Source: Arachnopeziza araneosa (taxonomy: Eukaryota; Ascomycota; Leotiomycetes; Helotiales; Arachnopezizaceae). Taken from it: a stretch of DNA of 62,368 bases. This document shows positions 22,101 through 33,775 of the stretch, piece by piece. The position numbers and the translations under genes were made by a program. The stretch covers positions 1 through 62,368 of the forward strand of contig QYAI01000151.1 in the NCBI GenBank assembly GCA_003988855.1, in the 5' to 3' direction. The notes beneath the pieces were generated by a model, which was not told the DNA's origin, did not search any database, and saw only the letters and a program-made list of their open reading frames with translations. How positions within the stretch are numbered: the first letter of the stretch is position 1; each line of letters starts with the position of its first letter.

Positions 22101-25093
22101 ATCCGCACCACATTCATTGGGAGTTGCATCATTTCGTCATCCTTCTTCTTCAAGTTAACCCATCGAAGCATTTTGCGATCCGCATTAAGCGCTTCCCATT
22201 CCTCATCAAGAAGCTGCTGAACTGCGAGATCGCCAGAGAGCTCATTCGCATGTTCCAGAAGCTCAGGAGAGATGGGGTTCCTTTCATCCATGACATCAAG
22301 GCGATAACGATCAGCGAACTTCTTGTCATCCATGTTGATCATATCAACCTTCTGTTTCTCAATAATAGAACCCTCGAGACCATCTTCTCCGTAGACAAAC
22401 TGGACAATATCACCCAATGAGTTTCGGACAGTACCATCGTATTTAGCCATTACATCTTCCAAAGCTTTGACAAGACGACGTTGGATGTATCCAGTCTCGG
22501 CAGTCTTAACTGCAGTATCAATAAGACCCTCACGACCAGCCATGGCATGGAAGAAGAATTCAGTAGGGGTGAGGCCACGCAGGTATGAGTTCTCAACAAA
22601 ACCACGAGATTCAGGAGAGTAATCATCCTTGGTGAAATGCGGTAGGGTTCGATACTTGAATCCGAATGGAATACGCTTTCCTTCGACTGACTGTTGACCT
22701 ACAAGGGCAGTCATTTGTGAAATGTTAATAGTAGATCCCTTGGAACCGGACCGAGCCATCTGCACAGCATTGTTGAGATCTTTTAAACTCTCTTCAGTTC
22801 TAGTACCTGCTTTGTCACGAGCAGTATTCAATGCCTTTGAGACTTGCGACTCGAACGTCTCTCGAACATTCATACCAGGGAGAGACTCAAGCTCGTTTGC
22901 TGTGGCCTTTGCAGTGAGATCCGCGACTTCATTCTTCTGAATTTGGATTGCATCCTCAATCTTTTCAATAGTCTTCTTATCTGGGATTGTATCACCAATA
23001 CCAATGCTGAAACCATTGTGGAGAAGCCAATAGTTGACTACACGTTGACATCCATTGAAGAAGGCCATGGCGTTTTCAGGGCCTTGCTCGTTGAAGATAA
23101 TGTGGATAATACCACCGCTAGTGGCTCCAACATTCTTCTTCGTAAGTAAACCAAACATCAACTCTCCTTCGTGAACCAAGAGACCGTCATCCTTAAGAGG
23201 CGAGTCTTCGCGAGCATCGTTAGGCATATGTAGATTGACAATCTTTGGAATGACCATGCTGATAATTTGCTTTCCAGTCCATCTTGGTCGAGGCTTGAGA
23301 ATGGCTGGCTGAGGAATAACACCATCCCACTCCGGAACCCATAGTAGAATATTCATAAGATGCTCCTTTGTGATGAAAACATCTCTTCGGCACATCTTGT
23401 AAACACCTGCCAAAGTATCTTGCACAATACCCATGAGAGGACCATTTCGTTGCGGAGAAACAATGTTCAGTGGCACCATACACAGATTCATAACTTCTGC
23501 ACGCGTCTCCTCAGTTTGAGGAACGTGCAAGTTCATTTCATCACCGTCAAAATCAGCGTTGTAAGGCGAAGTGACGGACAAATTGAGACGGAAAGTCGAA
23601 TAAGGCATTACACGAACTCTGTGACCCATCATGGACTCTTTATGCAGCGAGGGTTGACGATTGAAGATAATGAAATCCCCGTCAACGATATGTCTCTCAA
23701 CCTTCCAGCCATATTCCAATGCAATAGCTCCAGCGCGCTTGTGATGTCGAAGATCGATTCGAGTACCATCGGCACGAATAACATACTTGGCACCCGGGTG
23801 ATCGTTGGGACCATTCTGAACAAGTTGGTGAAGTTTGCCAATGTTGTAAGGTGTAACGGTTTCGGGATATGTAAGTGTTCGAGCAATACTTCGCGGAACT
23901 CCGACCTCATCCAAAGACAAATTTGGGTCACCAGTAATGACGGTACGCGCAGAGAAATCCACGCGCTTACCCATCAAATTTCCACGAAGACGCCCCTCCT
24001 TTCCCTTTAGACGAGCTCGAATCGACTTGACAGGACGACCAGACTTTTGCAGAGCTTGAGGCTGGCCTGCAATATCGTTGTCCATGTAAGTGGCAACATG
24101 ATACTGTAGCAAAGCTTCAAAGTCCTGCAAAATATGTGCTGGAGACCCTTCTTGTTGCGCCTGACGAACATTTCCATTTGCACGAATGATATCACCCAAT
24201 TTGTATGTCAAATCATCTTCTCCGCGCATACCTTGACTGGTTCCATCCATGGAAATACTTGGTCGGACAGGTGGAGGAGGAACTGGAAGAACGGTGATAA
24301 TCATCCAGTCAGGACGCGCATAGTCGTTGCTTAAACCTAGATCGAAGATCTCAGAGGTAGAGATGCTTCGGAAGACATTGAGAGCCATTTCTGGAGTTAT
24401 CTGTCTCTTTTCTGCAGTCGCGCCTTCATTATCTTCGTCCTTTGGAACCTTCCAGGTACCCCAGAGCTGCAAAGCAGTCTGTCGCACTTCTGGCTGAGTA
24501 TTCCCGCAACCTCCATGGGAGCGCTTGGCAGCTTCCTTTGGATCACCATTGAAATCTTCATCATTCACGTTTGCATCGCTATCACAGACCATCTTGGGCT
24601 TGCAAAGTCGCCATATCGTATCGAACCTACGTTTTGGGTCTCGAATGGAAACGGCAGCTTTGTATGCTGGATTGCTCTGAGATCTCGATGTTAGCACAAG
24701 AACTAAAGATCAGCCACGCTAAGCGGGCGAACTGACTCTGTCGAGTAATACTCTGCCACAGTTATGGCAGACCATCTCCAGCAGCTTCTTGATCTTCTTC
24801 AGAAATCCAGGATGGAAGACCGGCTTCGCCAACTCAATGTGGCCAAAGTGACCAGGACATTCTGACATGTTCTGATCGCATGTAGCACATTTGAACTGTC
24901 TATCAATGGAACCGAGTCGCGGGTCGTTCAAACCTGAGTCTCTAGGCTTCATTCTAGATTCGTCCATGGTCTCGGGGTATAGAATGTGAGCCACGCTCAT
25001 ATTTTTTATCTCCTCCGGCGAAAGCAAGCCAAACTGTATCTCCTGGATCGTGCGCAGAGGCGCATCCGAGTGCGCGAAGAGTAGATTCGCCAT
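19195..25093 (-). CDS. RPB1: RNA polymerase II largest subunit RPB1
   Basis: Fourteen exons give 1736 aa, the usual RPB1 length: 24737-25093, 20285-24676, 20138-20238, 20037-20090, 19974-19986, 19886-19920, 19825-19837, 19755-19774, 19688-19700, 19567-19635, 19507-19520, 19346-19424, 19258-19292 and 19195-19210. The N-terminus has the zinc ligands CATCDQNMSECPGHFGH and CHNCG. The catalytic Mg site NADFDGD is at about residues 492-498. The bridge helix (GREGLIDTAVKTAETGY) and trigger loop (TQMTLNTFHFAGVSSKNV) are intact. The C-terminal domain (about 1560-1736) is a mix of consensus and degenerate YSPTSPS heptads ending SPRE. Twelve introns of 46-82 nt fall inside the CTD, leaving exons as short as 13 nt. 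Every one is GT-AG with a CTAAC or CTAAT branch site 10-17 nt before the acceptor, and phases close exactly. The enzyme makes mRNA; the CTD recruits capping, splicing and 3'-end factors. Confidence 0.97.
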
Positions 25094-26195
25094 GTCTGCG
25101 GTTACCGTTCACGCTTCGAGAGTGAGAGGGTGGCGAAGGAAAAAAGGTATTCGATCGAGGCTTCGCAGCGAGGTCGTGGAATCTAGAGAGTCGCGCAGAA
25201 AGGAAATCGTAATCGCAAACTGTTATTACAGACAGAAGAAATGGATGCGCGAAATGGATGGAGCGGTTGTCGCAACAGCGCTGATGGCTGCCCAGGCCAG
25301 CGGCCTTCCGGTCGCCTTGAGATTGATTCGGTCGTCGCGAGAGCTCCGGCGAGACGAGGACGATGGGGAAAAGACCGTGATAGGATTCTTCCTCGTGAGA
25401 AAGAACGTCGAAGAGGAATGCACGATCCGTAACGCGCGATTCCTGGCGTGATGCGGGTGGTTGACGGTGATGTTGTCGCGTAAAGGAGAATCTCGACAAT
25501 TCCTTTCTTTCGAGCCAGAACATGAGCCTCAATGGCCTAGCGCCGGTGGGGGCCTGAGGCAGCAAAGACCCAGCCAGCCTTCGGTAATGACTCTTCGGCG
25601 TGCAGGGTATTTTTGTCCGCCAATCGATCTCGCTTCTCGCTTCGTTTCATCAGCGCTGGCTGGATTCTGGAATAGGGGGGCAAAAGTTGAAACTTGAAAA
25701 GGGGGTGAGGAAGTGCATAACGCAATACACCACTCACGTGAATAAAGGAGTCTTTGCTGATGCCTGCTATCTTTTACTTGACATTTCTGTCATTTTCTTT
25801 GTTCTTCTGATAGAGACACTGTGATTGTACAGGCATCAGCCATGACTAGTGCAACAGAGCTGATTGAAAAGCTGCATATTTACATACTGTAGTCAAGGTA
25901 ATAGTTATTGGTACACAAACCAGGATTCTTCAAGCGAGAATAAGAGAACCGAATCATATGTCTAGTGACGAAGAATAGGAGAGGCAAGTCAACAGTATGA
26001 CACCTAAAGCTATCCCGATCCCTACGCCATCAACATATAGAGAAATCCTTTTCTGAACCCATTACTATCTTTACTGTGCCATTCATAGCATCTTACCAGC
26101 TTGAATTATTATTCCTGCTACACTAAACAAGGTTTCCCAACCTACTGTCACCATCAAATCCCCAACACAAACGCAAAACCCGTACCCACCCTCCC
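25094..26195. promoter_or_regulatory. RPB1 upstream region and GLR1 3' flank
   Basis: This 1.1 kb lies between the RPB1 start and the stop of the next minus-strand gene. The RPB1-proximal 500 bases are GC-richer and open in several frames on both strands; these look like chance frames of a promoter/5' UTR. A discrete promoter element cannot be named. Confidence 0.4.
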
Positions 26196-28086
26196 CTACC
26201 TCATTGTCACAATCTCCTCCGCACTCGTAGGATGAATCGCCACACAAGCATCAAAGTCACTCTTCCGAGCCCCCATCTTAACCGCGACGCCAAAACCCTG
26301 CAGCATCTCACCGACACCGAGACCCAACAGATGCAGACCCACGACCTTCTCCTCGGGTCCTTGGCAGACAATCTTGAACTCGGTAGGATTCTTCTTCTTC
26401 TCCTCGGCGGGGAAGATGTAGTAGAACATATTCTCGAATTTGCTGTGATAGATCTTGACGTTTTCCTGGCCGTATTTAGCGACGGCTTGGGGCTCGGTGA
26501 GCCCGATGGTGCCGATCTCAGGGTGCGCAAAGACGACGGTGGGGATGTTGCTGTATTCGAGAAGGGATTTGGAGAGGTGAGGTGGGCCGAAGAGGCGGTT
26601 AGAAAGCTGTCTTCCTGCTGCGATGGCCACTGTTGGTTCAGAGTCAGATTGTCTCCAGACTATCAGGAAGAAAACATACCAGGAGTGAGTTCCAACTGTC
26701 CCGTCACATCACCTAGAGCATATACTCCTCCGGTACTGGTATTCTGGAACTGATCCACAGCAATATATCCCTTCTCGCCCAACTTCACCCCCGCCTTCTC
26801 GAGATCCAGACTCTCAGTCTCGGGCTTCCTCCCCACCGCCCAAAGCAACTCATCAACCACCATCTCACCCCCATCCCAAGTCAGTTTCAACTCCTTCTTC
26901 CCCTCTTTCCCTGTACTCTCCACCTTCTCAAACTTCTTATATCCCCGATGAATCTTGATCCCCACGTCCTCGTAGCGCTTCGTCATCGTATCCTGAACCA
27001 TCGGATCAAAAGACCTGAGGAACTTGTCGCCTCGAATAAACATGTGTACCTCACTCCCCACCGCATTCAACATGCCCGCTATCTCAACAGCGATATACCC
27101 AGCTCCCACAACCGCGACTTTCTTTGGTAATTCCTCCAGCGCGAAGAAGCCTTCATTAGTAATGCCCAAATCTGCGCCCTCGATATCCTTTGGTACAATC
27201 GGGTAGCCTCCAGTAGCGATACAGATGTGTTTTCCTTGGTACTTGACTTTGCCGCTTCCATCTTGGAGGTCGACTTCTAGTTCCTTTGGGGAGAGGAATT
27301 TGGCCGTCCCATGCACGAGCGTGATGCCTTCCCGGGACCAGTTGGATTCATAGGCGCCGTTGAGTCGGAGGATGGTAGCATCACGCTTCTTTTTGAATGA
27401 GGCAAAATCAAAGGGGATGTGAGAGGGGGTATCGTAGCCGTATTCCTTGCTGTCACGGAGCGCTTCAGAGAGAGAAGCAAAGTTCCAAGTCATTTTCTTA
27501 GGGACGCATCTGAAGGTTGTAAGTTGAGAGTCTCAGACATGGTAATCATTGAATTGACGCGAGAGAAATGCTTCAACCAGTCTCAAAACAGACATGCAAA
27601 TTTCTAAGCATGAAATTGACAGAATGAACATATAGCAGATGTTAAGGAGATCGTGAAGAGTGTACTTCAAACGGAAGAGCCCAATCCAATGGACGCGAAC
27701 GGGAAACAACACAGCAAGTAAATATCTCAAAATCGACCCTCAAAAACGACATTCAACATCCAACCAAGACTTGAGATCAAACACAAACAACCCACTCACC
27801 CAACATTTACACAACACCCACCACTCAACCCATTCTCAATCAGCAAAGTCTTTGCACCATACCAACCTGCCGCTCTCCTCGCCGTGCCGCTCCCGCCACT
27901 CCCTCCACCAATCACGATATAATCAAACTGGGTTACCTCTGTGGGCGCCATGGCAATTCTCAATCCTCTGCTGTTGCGAATGGATGTAGAGGCACGTGAC
28001 TTTGGAATACGGGGCCCGGGGAGGTGGGATAGAAGAGAGGAGAGTCGGGAAGATGTGGATGGAGATAGAATGGAGGAGGAGTGCAT
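26196..28086 (-). CDS. GLR1: Glutathione reductase, with possible mitochondrial and cytosolic starts
   Basis: Three exons, 27800-28086, 26680-27509 and 26196-26629, give 516 aa. The enzyme reduces GSSG with NADPH. The FAD site is VIGGGSGGSGTARRAA (about residues 57-72), the redox pair is C92-VNVG-C97 (split by intron 1, followed by VPKKM), the NADPH fold is VVGAGYIAVEIAG, and the C-terminal active-site His lies in HPTSAEE. Residues 1-45 are Ser/Arg-rich without acidic residues, like a mitochondrial presequence; the ATG at 27951 (MAPTEV) would start a cytosolic form, as known for yeast Glr1. Intron 1 is 290 nt, much longer than the others here. The residue before Cys92 is Cys where the family usually has Thr. 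SWD1 lies upstream in the same orientation. Confidence 0.93.
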
Positions 28087-28446
28087 ATTTATGGGAGGGG
28101 AGAAGGAGAAGAGACGAGGAGGATGGAGACACTTGGATGTGGTAGGGATAGGATGTGGAATCTAGAGTTGAGTAAGCGGGTTGCAGGGCCCTAGTTGAAT
28201 GCTTGTAACCTCTTATCATCAGTTGAGAATACTACGATCCTTAGATTCTCTAACATGCAAATCGTAATGAAGTTGGTATTCGACTCCATCTTTTGCGCCT
28301 CCAGCTATGCTATCCCTCCGCAACGCCAAGTATATCTTAATCTGTGTGGTTAGTACTGCCATTGAATCTTGGCTTCGTTTCTTTGTTCATCTTGTTAATC
28401 AACTTCCATCGTAAACATCTTCTTGATTCCTTTGGCTTCTCTCCTT
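28087..28446. promoter_or_regulatory. GLR1 upstream region
   Basis: 360 bases lie between the SWD1 stop and the GLR1 first ATG; they must hold the GLR1 promoter and SWD1 3' end. No discrete motif is recognised. Confidence 0.4.
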
Positions 28447-29911
28447 TCATCGTCTTCTTGACTTCTTCTTCTTACTCCCCTCATCTGCACTCCCCATATC
28501 AGCATCAAGCCCATAATCACCATTACTCTGATGTGTGGGGCTTTTCCTCCTCATCTCACCTCTACCAATGCTCACAAACTCCTCCTCACTCTCACTCTCC
28601 CCTAAATCTAATTCTACTGGCATCTTAAATCCTTGTCCTCCTGCTTCTACATCCATGCTACCTTTCACCGGCTCGATCGTCAGGACATCGACTTCTTCGT
28701 CCTCGAGATCTAGCCTACGCTTTTGGATCTCCTCTTGTGGATGTATATCGAATTCGTCTTCATGTTCAATATAGTCCACGTTTTCCTCGACTTCTACGAA
28801 GTCTGGGGCAAGGGCTGACCATCGCTGCTGAGGAATAATTGACCAGATATGAATTCGTCCCGTTTCTAGACCGCAAGCAGCGATCAAAGGCCGATGAGGG
28901 TGCCATTCTACTATTCCATGTTCCTCCTTGGGACCCTCCAAAATCTTAACCAGAGAGCCGTGGTTCCGCTCCCATATGTAAATATCATGATTATTATATG
29001 TGCTTGCTGTGACGTATTCGCCTGTAGAACTGAAAGCTACATGGTTCCATGAGAGTTTGTTGACAACGTCTTGGAATTTGTGCTCAATTTCGATATCGAT
29101 TGTGTCTGGATCTAAATCGGGGGCTGAGAGGTTGGGCAGCTGGATTGTTCGAATGATGCGATCTTGAGCATTAACAACCAGATCGCGTCCCGAACTTGTG
29201 AGTCGAAGAAAAATCACGACACCAGAGCAAATCTTGGCAGAGTAGATTGTGTTTCTCGTCGCGACATCAATTACGTTCAACCAGCCTTTGTTTGTACCCG
29301 CTAGAACATGTTCTCCCGTTGCAGTAAATACGGAGACTGTTGTTGTCTGTTTCGCATCTTGAGCGGCTTGCTTCTCGCTGACAGGTTCGTCATCGTCGCC
29401 CGTACGTTTCGGTGCTGAAGGCAGTGTATACTTTACAACCTCTGTATTGCTTGCATCAACAATCAATGGTTGGTCCTCGAACAGACAAACCACGAACATC
29501 AAACTATTCTAATTTAGCGATTGCCTTCTTCATTCACGCATAGACGTACGGGTTCTCCGGATGCAACTCCGCTATATAGACTGGGGCCTCAAATTTCACA
29601 CTTCGTAATATGCTGCCTGTTTGAAGGTCCCAGATATTGCACTTCCAATCCTGGCTGCTGGTAAGGAGATATCTGCCATTCCGCGACCAACTAAGTGATT
29701 GAATCTGTCGTACATGCCCTTTCAACTTCCGGGCAATTCCGTTTGTTTCCACATCGAAGATTACTACTGCTCCATCGACGCGACCTGCAGCCAGGAAATC
29801 GCCTTTGCGATTGAAGCGAACGCACGTTGTATGGCCGCTCCGAAGACTCCCTGTTGTAGATTCTGGGTAATCTTGAGAGAGAACGAATGGATCTACGAGA
29901 GAAAGATTCAT
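28447..29911 (-). CDS. SWD1: COMPASS subunit Swd1 / RBBP5-like WD40 protein
   Basis: Two exons, 29550-29911 and 28447-29503, are joined by a 46-nt GTACGT...ATAG intron and give 472 aa. The start MNLSLVDPF is typical of fungal Swd1. WD40 blades follow, with GHTTCVRFNRKGDFLAAG and GHVRQIQSLSWSRNGRYLLTSS near the N-terminus and IYIWERNHG and IHIWS later. The C-terminal 110 residues are acidic, then basic (KKKKSRRR), as in RBBP5 relatives. It should be a core subunit of the Set1/COMPASS histone H3K4 methyltransferase in the nucleus. A second in-frame donor 12 nt downstream (GTGAAT at 29537) would add four residues; the upstream donor has the better consensus and gives the family-like join NP-LMFVVCLFEDQP. 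Confidence 0.9.
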
Positions 29912-30686
29912 GTTGAAAGGTTCATGCAGAAAGGATTGGCGTCAAGTTGAGATCTTATCGTGCAAATTGAGGTTTGGGGAAGGCGAGGCTATCAAAAAGG
30001 TCGCAAGGCTGAGATGAGTATGCTTAGTAAGCGCAATCACCTTGTGGTGCTCGAAGCAAGACTTCAAGATTATTATATCTATATATCATCTGTTTGCCTA
30101 GTGTGTTTCTTACGCTTATTGCACACTCTTCACCTACATAAAATTCTAAATTCTTCCCAACCCTCTATTATCTTGACCAGATTTCTTTTCGTCTTCCGTA
30201 TTCCTTTACCAATCATTTCAATTCTATCGCAGCCACGTTTGGGAAATTCTGATGGTTTACATCATTCTTAGATTCGCTACTTTCACTCTTATGTAGGAAT
30301 CGAACTTGCATGGCAAAGACGATAGAGTCCCTCTCTTTCAACGGTTGCTCGAATTACAAATGCAATCGACTCCTTCCCTTTCCAAGTAGCTCGTACAGCA
30401 AGACAGTTCCCTCCTTCCATACTCCTTTTAAACCTAGTTAGAGCTTGCAAATATATATGACCTCCTAAATTCGGCAGCTTTTATAACTCCACTGCCAACT
30501 TTCCATATGCCAGGACATATACAGTATCTAGGATCGACACGGATTCTTCGCCACCTATGGGTCAAAGCCCATTGTCGAAGCCCATCGGTCGAGGAAATTG
30601 TAACTCAGAAATTGATTTGCTATGATTTTGCAATCCAGCTAAATTGGATCTGAATGTTGCCTGGTTCAATGTGGTAAACGTATTCT
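29912..30686. other. Intergenic region, SWD1 promoter side
   Basis: The SWD1 start side and the 3' end of the methyltransferase gene face this region. It is AT-rich with pyrimidine-rich patches and holds no supported gene. Confidence 0.5.
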
Positions 30687-31889
30687 TCATTTGTTCAAGG
30701 GTTTCGTCCCCATGATGAACCATCTATACAATGTTAGAAAGCCTCCTATCACGTTCATCAGGGTGATATCATACGCTCGAGTGAATGCATGAATCCTAGG
30801 ATCTAACAGATCTTTCCTCACACGACCAAGTAAAGCATGAACGCTAGTTTCATCCCAGCCTGCCTTTGTAAATAGTGCGATTGTATAATTCTCTATTCCA
30901 CCCTCCAGCATATTGCTCAAGAAATACTTCCCGATATTTTTAAGTTTGCGATCCCTTGGCCAAGGACCTACAGGGACAATCTTATCCGTCGAGGTGACGC
31001 TTTCAAAGCCGGCCTCCGCCATCCAACCGGCGATCTTCGATATAGGGTCAAAGTCTATGTGAAGAACTTCCCGAGCGATTTGGTGGAAAGTATCTGTCCA
31101 GAGTCCGCAAGCGCCTTTTGGATCGAAGGTCCCATCTAGACATTCCCAGCGGAGAGCGAACTCTGCAAATTCAATCGTGCCTCCAGGTTTCAAGGCCCGA
31201 AACGCTTCCTTCAGAAGTCTTGGCCAGTTCGTGATCGCACCAGCCATGGTACGAATGTAGATGAAGTCGACAGACCTCTCTGCCTGTAGCCAGGGCTTAT
31301 TCACATCATCAATCTCAAAGCGCACATTGGGCGGTACCCAAGCCGGCTGGATAGGAGACTGATCCACACCAACGATCGTTGTCGAAGGGAGCGTGTCGCC
31401 GAGTTCAATCGCCCAAATCCCTGTTCCTGTTCCAACATCTAGGACTTTTTGTGTGGTCGCTGGAAGCTCCGTGCATGTAAGTTTGCCATCTAGAACGAGT
31501 TTGAAGATATGATGTTGTAAATCGAGGCGGTCCTGCTCGGTTTCGTCGTTCGGGAGCAGACTCTGGCCATCACGATGGTATCGATGGCCATGCTCGTAGA
31601 AATATTCGAAGGTCGATGACGAGAGAGAAAGACTGCTGCTTTGCAGGCTCTGTTGTCGTTAATGAGGATCTAGTTAAAAAAGCAAGCAAATCATACCTGG
31701 TCCTCAAACCCACTATCGCTGTAATACTGCTCCTGATTAGCGACCGCCGACAGCTCTGGCATTGGACTTGCGTACATCTGCCTCGATTCTTTCCCCTTCT
31801 TCCCATTCCCGCTCTTCAGGTTGAGACTCGGGTTCGCTAGGAATAGCAGTATCGTCGCGCTCTGGTACTGGTGCTGGTGGTGTATTCAT
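30687..31889 (-). CDS. LaeA-like SAM-dependent methyltransferase
   Basis: Three exons, 31776-31889, 31697-31732 and 30687-31649, give 370 aa. After a Pro/Glu-rich N-terminal tail come the family-typical region EYFYEHGHRYH, PNDETEQDRLDLQHH, SAM motif I VLDVGTGTGIWAIE (about residues 119-132), VGVDQSPIQ, and RALKPGGTIEFAE. Members of this class include LaeA, a regulator of secondary metabolism, and many cluster enzymes that methylate small molecules; the sequence does not decide between them. The first intron is only 43 nt, with its likely branch site very close to the acceptor, but splicing it restores the acidic EADEQYYSDSGFED segment typical of the family. It is divergent from a P450 gene 265 bp away, which suggests shared regulation. 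Confidence 0.85.
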
Positions 31890-32154
31890 TTTGTGGGCTG
31901 ACCTTGCATCGGCACTCCCTCTGTCAGTCAAACAACATCGTGTGGGGATGGAGAAAGGCGTGACAAGTCTCACCTCCTGAGCGGACCGGGCCTTCTAACT
32001 CACAAAGGCTAGGGGCTCGGTCATCCCACTCTGTTTAGTTAGCAATATCCTTGCGCACCATGTGGGAATAATTGTCTCCTCCTGTGATGGCAAGTTTTGA
32101 TTGTCTGTTGGTCTCTCAGGCTTTCTCTGCGTCTATATTTTACCTTTTGAGGGC
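31890..32154. promoter_or_regulatory. Bidirectional promoter region between methyltransferase and P450
   Basis: Only 265 bases separate the two divergent start codons, so both promoters must lie here. I cannot identify a specific binding site. Confidence 0.5.
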
Positions 32155-33775
32155 ATGCCTGCACCAACATTACAGGAGTTAAGGCTAGCTGAAATGTTCT
32201 TTGAATCCATCTCGATCACGAGCCTTCTTCAGGCCCTGATCGCAGTCGCAGCAATAACATTAGGTGCTGTTTTTGTGCGGAGAAGGTACTTGTCGCCGCT
32301 GAGCGACCTTCCTGGGCCTTTTGTTGCCTCATTCTCTGCATCACTATGGCATCTCTGGCACATCTTCACAGGCCATGTAGAAGTTGCAGTGATCACGGAG
32401 CACGACAAGCACGGTCTGTTGGTTCTATACCGAGGGGTTGGTTTTGGGCCTCATGCTGACAGCTCATCCCAGGCACGTTTGTTCGTATTGGCCATAATGA
32501 AGTTAGCATATGCGATGCCTCTGCTATTCGTACAGTCTTGATGTCTCATATGGATAAAGTAACCCAGCTGTGCTCTCCCCAAATGGCTTATCTGATATAT
32601 GTTAGGGACCAACGTATGCAATCTTCAGTATGCCAGATAAGCGATATGTCAACCAGATGGCAGAATTGAGTAGCACAGAACACATGCGGAAAGCTAAAAA
32701 CCTAGCTGCCGGATATTCCCTCACCAATGTTATAAAAACAGAACCATATATCGATATCGCACTCCAGCAATTAGGCCGCCAGCTCGATAGTCTCGGCTCG
32801 TCGACAAAGTCGGTCAAATTTGAAGAGTGGTTCAACTATCTTGCTTTTGACGTGTTAGGAGAAGCAACCTTCTCGCAAGGCTTTGGATTTTTAGAAGCTG
32901 GAAAGGATCTTGGAGACACTGTCGCAAACAATGTGTTCTTGCGATTGTATATCTCTATTCTAGGCCATTTTCCTTGGGCGCATGACTATCTCCTTGCTAA
33001 CCCTCTCATCGAGTATTTCAACATGACTCCAGCGATGCACGTCTTTGACACGTGTCTGGCAGCAATCAAGTCACGATCCCAGAGCTCCGAGGTCAGGAAG
33101 GACATGTTGGAACAATGGAAGGAGCAGTTAGCGAAGCATCCGGAACGTATGGACGAGATAGAGATTCTGACCAACGCCGTTGGAAATCTGGGAGCCGGTT
33201 CGGATACCGTCAGCTCAGTACTACAAGCGTTTGTATATCACATGATACACGACCCTAAAATGTTGGAGATGCTCAGGAAGGAGTTGGACGAAGCGAATTT
33301 AGGGAAGGTACCAACATATGAAGAAGTACAAAAGTTGCCAATATTGCAAGCTTGTATCAAGGAAACCTACAGGTTCCATACACCTGTTGGCTTTGGCCTC
33401 ACGAGAGTTGCGCCTCGCGAAGGAGTGACTGTCTGTGGTCGATTCTTTCCAGCTGGAACTATTCTCTCTGTGAATATATGGGTAATTCATCGACTCACTT
33501 CACTGTTCGGCGAGGATGCGAGAGTCTTCAACCCTAGGCGGTGGTTGGATCCTGCGCGTGCTTTGAAGATGAATCCAGTCATGATCGCGTTCGGTGCAGG
33601 ATACAACCAATGCCCTGGCAGAAATCTTGGTCATCTAGAAATTAGCAAGACGACTGCATTATTGATGAGAGACTATGATATTGAACTTGTGGATCCGGAT
33701 AAGGAATGGAAGTATGAGAATTACTTTACCGTGGCACCGCACGATTGGCCTTGTACCGTCAAAAGACGTCCTTAG
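32155..33775 (+). CDS. Cytochrome P450, pisatin-demethylase-like
   Basis: Three exons, 32155-32413, 32473-32558 and 32606-33775, give 504 aa, normal for a microsomal fungal P450. An N-terminal membrane anchor (about residues 20-45) and the proline hinge LSDLPGP lead into the heme domain. The I-helix oxygen site is AGSDT (312-316), the K-helix ExxR is ETYR (368-371), and the heme loop is FGAGYNQCPGRNLG with Cys451 as thiolate ligand. The segment FSMPDKRYVN followed by YSLTNV resembles the CYP57 pisatin demethylase group. It should hydroxylate or demethylate a small hydrophobic substrate at the ER using a P450 reductase. The first intron uses a weak GTCTGT donor. The divergent LaeA-like neighbour may act in the same pathway. 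Confidence 0.9.

Noticed and set aside
24954..25565. Minus-strand frame of 203 codons overlapping the RPB1 start
   Set aside because: It overlaps the well-supported first RPB1 exon in another frame and has no recognisable content.
29504..29537. 34-nt intron as the main SWD1 intron
   Set aside because: The alternative donor 12 nt upstream has a better consensus, a normal 46-nt length and a more family-like protein join.
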